Origin: Clostridiales bacterium
GTDB taxonomy: Bacteria; Bacillota; Clostridia; Oscillospirales; JAAYXM01
Direction of reading: 5' to 3'
Length of the DNA stretch: 10,087 nt
NCBI GenBank assembly: GCA_012515925.1
Contig: JAAYXM010000001.1
Location: 1-10,087 of the forward strand
In this document: positions 7,129 to 10,087 of the stretch, one piece after another
Layout: every line of letters begins with the position of its first letter
Position numbering within the stretch: the stretch's first letter is position 1
The notes under the pieces: model-generated
Databases searched by the model: none
Told to the model about the DNA's origin: nothing
What the model saw: only the letters and a program-made list of their open reading frames with translations
Made by a program: the position numbers and the translations under genes

Positions 7129-7621
7129 TAAATGTCACCGTTTCTATTGTGGCGGATATTTCAAACGTCTGGGTTTTGAATATGAACGAGCGCCCTATTC
7201 TGACATCCTGATTGCCTATTTTCAAAGTCGGGCTGTTTTTATTCTCTTTAGCCTTAACGGTAATGATTATATCCTCGCGCTCCGGGTCGACGGCTTTTAC
7301 GATTCTCCCGTCGTCGGTGGTTGTGAGAACCTCATAGGGCACGCGCTCGATGCTCACGACCTCGCCTTCAACGTAGCTGTTTCCCGAGACAAGCTTTTCG
7401 CCGGGCTCTATCTTCATGATTTCATCAGTAAAATAAAGCATCGCGCCGCGCACGCGCATCGTGACAATCATTTCCGATTTTGGGCTTATCGTCTCGCCTA
7501 CGGGCTTTGCCAGAAGCTTAACGCCCACCGCGCCGATAACCGCGAGCAGAGCGAGTATGATAATCAGATCCACGATATTGATAAGTCCGAAAAGCTTTCC
7601 TTTTTCATTAATAATCTTCAT
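7121..7621 (-). CDS. DUF4330-like single-pass membrane protein
   Basis: A 166-residue protein starting MKIINEKGKLFGLINIVDL, with one transmembrane segment at about 14-38 and a predicted extracytoplasmic beta-rich domain (about 45-166). The N-terminal pattern and size match the DUF4330 family as I know it; no function is established for that family. AGGAGGT (7630-7636) lies 8 bases before the ATG at 7619-7621, so the longer open frame reaching 7702 is not the start. Promoter at 7658-7686. Its stop overlaps the Wzy_C start, suggesting the two proteins act together in envelope glycan assembly, perhaps as an accessory subunit; this is inference from operon structure only. I see no catalytic motif. 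Confidence 0.85.
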   Translation of the reverse strand: MKIINEKGKLFGLINIVDLIIILALLAVIGAVGVKLLAKPVGETISPKSEMIVTMRVRGAMLYFTDEIMKIEPGEKLVSGNSYVEGEVVSIERVPYEVLTTTDDGRIVKAVDPEREDIIITVKAKENKNSPTLKIGNQDVRIGRSFIFKTQTFEISATIETVTFNG

Positions 7622-7638
7622 ATAAAATACCTCCTGCC

Positions 7639-7667
7639 TTGACCGCTTATAACGGATATTATATAAT
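7639..7667 (+). promoter_or_regulatory. Promoter of the GT4-CsaB gene (plus strand)
   Basis: TTGACC (7639-7644), 17-base spacer, TATAAT (7662-7667). Five of six matches at -35 and a perfect -10. Transcription would start near 7674, leaving a leader of about 175 bases that contains both repeat units and their hairpins. It overlaps the opposing promoter. Confidence 0.7.
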
Positions 7668-7670
7668 ATC
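7655..7670. repeat. 16-bp perfect palindrome shared by two divergent -10 boxes
   Basis: GATATTATATAATATC is its own reverse complement. It supplies TATAAT on both strands, offset by 4 bases, so the two promoters overlap physically. It may be only a result of two facing -10 boxes, or an operator in its own right. Confidence 0.75.
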
Positions 7671-7686
7671 ATGGAAAATATAACAA
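7658..7686 (-). promoter_or_regulatory. Promoter of the DUF4330-wzy_C operon (minus strand)
   Basis: On the minus strand TTGTTA (7681-7686), 17-base spacer, TATAAT (7658-7663). The predicted start point is near 7651, giving a leader of about 30 bases with a good SD. The -35 overlaps the end of the first copy of the 19-bp direct repeat. Confidence 0.7.
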
Positions 7687-7848
7687 TACTTTTTCCGAAC
7701 AAGCCTTGTTAAGAGTGATTATCCCCTCCCCCGAAGGGGGAGATGGATATTCGGCAAGGCGGGAAAACAAACAATACTTTTTCCGAACCCTTTCAGATTG
7801 CGGATGTATTCCCCTCCGTCGAGGCGTCGGGGAAGAAAGTGGGCAAAA
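7682..7848. repeat. Two diverged tandem repeat units of about 88 bp
   Basis: The 19-mer AACAATACTTTTTCCGAAC occurs exactly at 7682-7700 and 7770-7788. At the same offset in each unit (from 7721 and from 7808) follows an ATCCCCTCC or ATTCCCCTCC stretch opening a hairpin: CTCCCCC/GGGGGAG (7726-7732, 7736-7742) in unit 1, and TTCCCCTCCG with CGTCGGGGAA (7809-7818, 7825-7834; 8 of 10 pairs) in unit 2. The middle parts have diverged. The region carries no gene; open frames across it look like repeat artefacts. Unit 2 ends just before the GT4-CsaB start. Confidence 0.7.
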
Positions 7849-10086
7849 ATGAAAATTATTCATTTAATCGGCGGCGGCGATGTGGGCGGAGCGAAAACTC
7901 ACGTGCTGTCGCTTATAAAAAAGCTGTCGGAGCACGCGGAGGTCCGGCTGATAAGCTTCAGGGCGGGCGAATTCGCCGAGGACGCTTTGAAGCTCGGCAT
8001 TGACGTTCGTGTTATACACAACAAAAACCCGATAAAGGATATTAAGGAGCTTTGCGCAATAATCCGCGAGGGCGGCTATGAGATTATCCACTGCCACGGA
8101 GCGAAGGCTAACGTCATGGGCGCGATTGCACGCCGGATATTCAAAATTCCGGCGGTTACGACCGTGCACAGCGATTACCGCCTGGATTACATGGGAAGCA
8201 TTTTAAAGCAGTGCACAAACGGCGCGTTAAACGCCGTGGCGCTCAGGTTTCTCGACTCGTACATCGGCGTTACGGACAGCTTCGCGGATATGCTTATAAA
8301 ACGCGGATTTGACCCGTATCACGTGTATTCGTTATACAACGGAATCGACTTTGATATTAAGCCCTCTCCGAAAACGCGGAGGGATGAGTATCTTAACTCC
8401 TTAGGCGTTGACGATCCGGCGAGCAAAACCGTCTGCGGCATCGCGGCAAGGTTTCACCCGGTAAAGGATATCGCGACGATTATTAAAGCGTTCGCTATCG
8501 CGGTCAGAACCTGCCCGGACTTAAGACTTATCATCGGCGGGGACGGCGAGCAGGCGGCGTATCTCAAAGGCCTTGCCGCGGAGCTTAAGCTTGAGGATAA
8601 GGTGTTTTTCCCGGGCTGGGTTACGGATATGGACACGTTCTTAAACGCGCTGGATATAAACCTTCTCTCATCGCTCAGCGAAAGCTTCCCTTACAGCGTG
8701 CTTGAGGCGGTGAAATCCGGCTGCGCTATGATTTGCACCGCGGTGGGCGGCATGCCGGTGCTTATAGACCACGGCGCAAACGGCTTTTTGTTCGCGCCCC
8801 AGGATATTGACGCTCTTTCATCTCATCTTGAGTATATGTACTTAAACCCCGAAAAGCGCAGGGACATGGCGAGGCTCCTGTATGAAAAGGCGAGCAGGCA
8901 ATACTCACTTGACAGTATGGTCGCCCGCCAGCTCGAAATATATAGCTGCGTCAAAACCGCGGTAAAAGTGAAACGCGGGCAGGTAACAATCTGCGGCTCG
9001 TACGGGCGCGGAAACGCGGGAGACGACGCGATACTCAAAGCGTTAATCGGCGAAATAAACGAAACGGACAAGCACGCCGAAATCTGCGTAATGTCGCGAA
9101 ACCCGCTCCAGACAAAGCTTAAATACAGGGTGCGCTCGGTATACACGTTCAACGTGTTTAAAATGATTGCCGCCATGCTGAAATCGCATCTTTACTTAAA
9201 CGGCGGCGGCAGCCTGATTCAGGATTCCACAAGCAGCAGGTCGCTGTATTTTTACCTGTTCACGATAGTAGCCGCGCGCCTTTCGGGCTGCCGCGTCATG
9301 ATGTACGGCTGCGGCATCGGCCCGGTCCGCCGGAAGCTGAACAGACGCGCCTCGGCATGGGTGATAAACAGGTTTGTCGACAGGATAACACTTCGTGACC
9401 CGGGCTCCGTGCGCGAGCTCGCCCAAATGGGCGCGACACGCACTAAAACAACTCTTGCCGCGGACCCGACGCTTAACCTCGCGCCCGCGGACGAAAGCGT
9501 TATACAAAGCGCTTTCTTCAACGAGGGGCTCGATACGGGCGAAAGCTATATGGCCGTCGCCATGCGAAACTGGAAGGACTTTGATAAAAAAGCCGGCATT
9601 ATCGCCGCGGCGGCGGATTTCGCGCATGAAAAATACGGGCTTATACCGCTTCTTGTCCCGATGGAGCGCAAAAAGGACATGCCCGTCGCGGAGCATATCG
9701 CGGGCATGATGAAGAGTAAGCCTAAGATTCTTCGCGGCGAATACGACGTCCACGCGATGATAGGAATTCTTTCAAAAACAAAGCTTATCGTCGCGATGCG
9801 GCTTCACGCGCTGATATTCGGCGCGGGACAATGCGTGCCGGTTATCGGTATTTCCTATGACGACAAGGTCCGCGGATTCATGGACTACATAGGCTACGAC
9901 CTGTGCGTGCCTTACGAGGATTTGAATTTTGACATTCTGAAGGGCTTTATCGACGCCGCTTACGGCGACGCGGAGTTTACGGACAAATTCAAGTCCGTAA
10001 TGCTGCGAATCCGCGAAAACGAAAAGGAAAACATAAACGCGGCAAAGGAATTCTTTAATCTTAAAACGGAGAATCGACACTCATGA
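7849..10086 (+). CDS. csaB: GT4 glycosyltransferase fused to CsaB-type polysaccharide pyruvyltransferase
   Basis: A 745-residue, probably cytosolic or membrane-associated enzyme for envelope glycan synthesis. Residues 1-370 form a GT4 (GT-B fold) glycosyltransferase: GGGDVGGAKTHVLSL (8-22), and EX7E with E278 and E286 in the nucleotide-sugar site, then GGMPVLIDHGANGF (300-313). Residues 378-740 form a CsaB/PS_pyruv_trans domain: GSYGRGNAGDDAIL (383-396), NGGGSLIQDSTSSRSLYFYL (451-470), YGCGIGPV (486-493), LRDPGS (515-520), AADPTL (537-542) and MRLHALIFGAG (650-660) with R651/H653. CsaB moves pyruvate from PEP to a wall-polymer sugar as a ketal, which SLH domains recognise. The start is ATG 7849; upstream in-frame codons lie in a repeat, and the SD is weak (AAAGTGGG). 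Both halves read in one frame with no stop. The sugar specificity is unknown. Confidence 0.92.
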   Translation: MKIIHLIGGGDVGGAKTHVLSLIKKLSEHAEVRLISFRAGEFAEDALKLGIDVRVIHNKNPIKDIKELCAIIREGGYEIIHCHGAKANVMGAIARRIFKIPAVTTVHSDYRLDYMGSILKQCTNGALNAVALRFLDSYIGVTDSFADMLIKRGFDPYHVYSLYNGIDFDIKPSPKTRRDEYLNSLGVDDPASKTVCGIAARFHPVKDIATIIKAFAIAVRTCPDLRLIIGGDGEQAAYLKGLAAELKLEDKVFFPGWVTDMDTFLNALDINLLSSLSESFPYSVLEAVKSGCAMICTAVGGMPVLIDHGANGFLFAPQDIDALSSHLEYMYLNPEKRRDMARLLYEKASRQYSLDSMVARQLEIYSCVKTAVKVKRGQVTICGSYGRGNAGDDAILKALIGEINETDKHAEICVMSRNPLQTKLKYRVRSVYTFNVFKMIAAMLKSHLYLNGGGSLIQDSTSSRSLYFYLFTIVAARLSGCRVMMYGCGIGPVRRKLNRRASAWVINRFVDRITLRDPGSVRELAQMGATRTKTTLAADPTLNLAPADESVIQSAFFNEGLDTGESYMAVAMRNWKDFDKKAGIIAAAADFAHEKYGLIPLLVPMERKKDMPVAEHIAGMMKSKPKILRGEYDVHAMIGILSKTKLIVAMRLHALIFGAGQCVPVIGISYDDKVRGFMDYIGYDLCVPYEDLNFDILKGFIDAAYGDAEFTDKFKSVMLRIRENEKENINAAKEFFNLKTENRHS

Positions 10087-10087
10087 A
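10083..10087 (+). CDS. Possible start of a downstream gene, cut by the window edge
   Basis: The TGA stop of the GT4-CsaB gene sits in ATGA (10083-10086), the same overlap form used by rplU/prp here. A weak GGAG lies at about 10068-10071, 11 bases before the ATG. Only five bases are visible, so product and reality are unknown; in CsaB loci a WecG/TagA-type glycosyltransferase would be a reasonable guess. Confidence 0.3.

Noticed and set aside
7622..7702. 27-residue N-terminal extension of the DUF4330-like protein
   Set aside because: It would run through the predicted promoter and the strong SD at 7630-7636; the ATG at 7621 is well placed.
7682..7848. CRISPR-like array
   Set aside because: Only two units; the conserved part is 19 bp and the interval also shares structure, so it is a duplicated element and not repeat-spacer DNA.
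7669..7863. Short frame on the minus strand encoding PSPPSGEG-like residues
   Set aside because: Produced by the C/G-run repeat units; no RBS, and it crosses the plus-strand promoter and leader.
9196..9753. 185-codon frame opposite the CsaB domain
   Set aside because: Shadow of a well-conserved coding region on the plus strand; no start signal or family resemblance.

Overview
The window looks like a chromosomal piece of a Gram-positive, S-layer-type member of the Firmicutes, probably class Clostridia. Three things point that way. The ribosomal operon has the Firmicutes order rplU-prp-rpmA followed by obg. L27 carries the Firmicutes N-terminal extension that Prp removes. A CsaB-type pyruvyltransferase occurs near a protein with three S-layer homology (SLH) repeats. 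I cannot name a genus. No rRNA, tRNA, CRISPR array, transposase or phage gene is visible.

Layout. 1-1535 (-): guaA, complete except for the last base of its stop codon, with a promoter at 1575-1603. 1702-2982 (+): an exported protein with two cadherin-like domains and three SLH repeats. It converges on obg (3014-4288, -) at a perfect bidirectional hairpin (2981-3020). 4397-5323 (-): the tightly overlapped operon rplU-prp-rpmA, with its own terminator (4346-4382), a probable L21 leader RNA (5324-5404) and a strong promoter (5411-5439) sitting in an 18-bp inverted repeat. 5440-5580: no gene, but two further palindromes. 5581-7621 (-): a DUF4330-like membrane protein overlapping a Wzy_C (O-antigen ligase/polymerase family) membrane enzyme. 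7639-7686: two divergent promoters sharing a 16-bp perfect palindrome. 7682-7848: two diverged tandem repeat units, each with a hairpin. 7849-10086 (+): a 745-residue protein joining a GT4 glycosyltransferase to a CsaB-type pyruvyltransferase. Its stop overlaps a possible next ATG at 10083.

How it fits together. The left and centre are housekeeping: GMP synthesis, ribosomal proteins with their maturation protease, and a ribosome-assembly GTPase. The right third looks like a cell-wall polysaccharide locus. In studied Firmicutes, CsaB places pyruvate ketals on the secondary cell-wall polymer, and those ketals are what SLH domains bind. The window therefore holds both a likely writer of the anchor (7849-10086) and a likely user of it (1702-2982), plus a Wzy_C enzyme that could polymerise or transfer the glycan. 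The most interesting points are the GT4-CsaB fusion and the overlapping divergent promoters that would drive the two halves of this locus.
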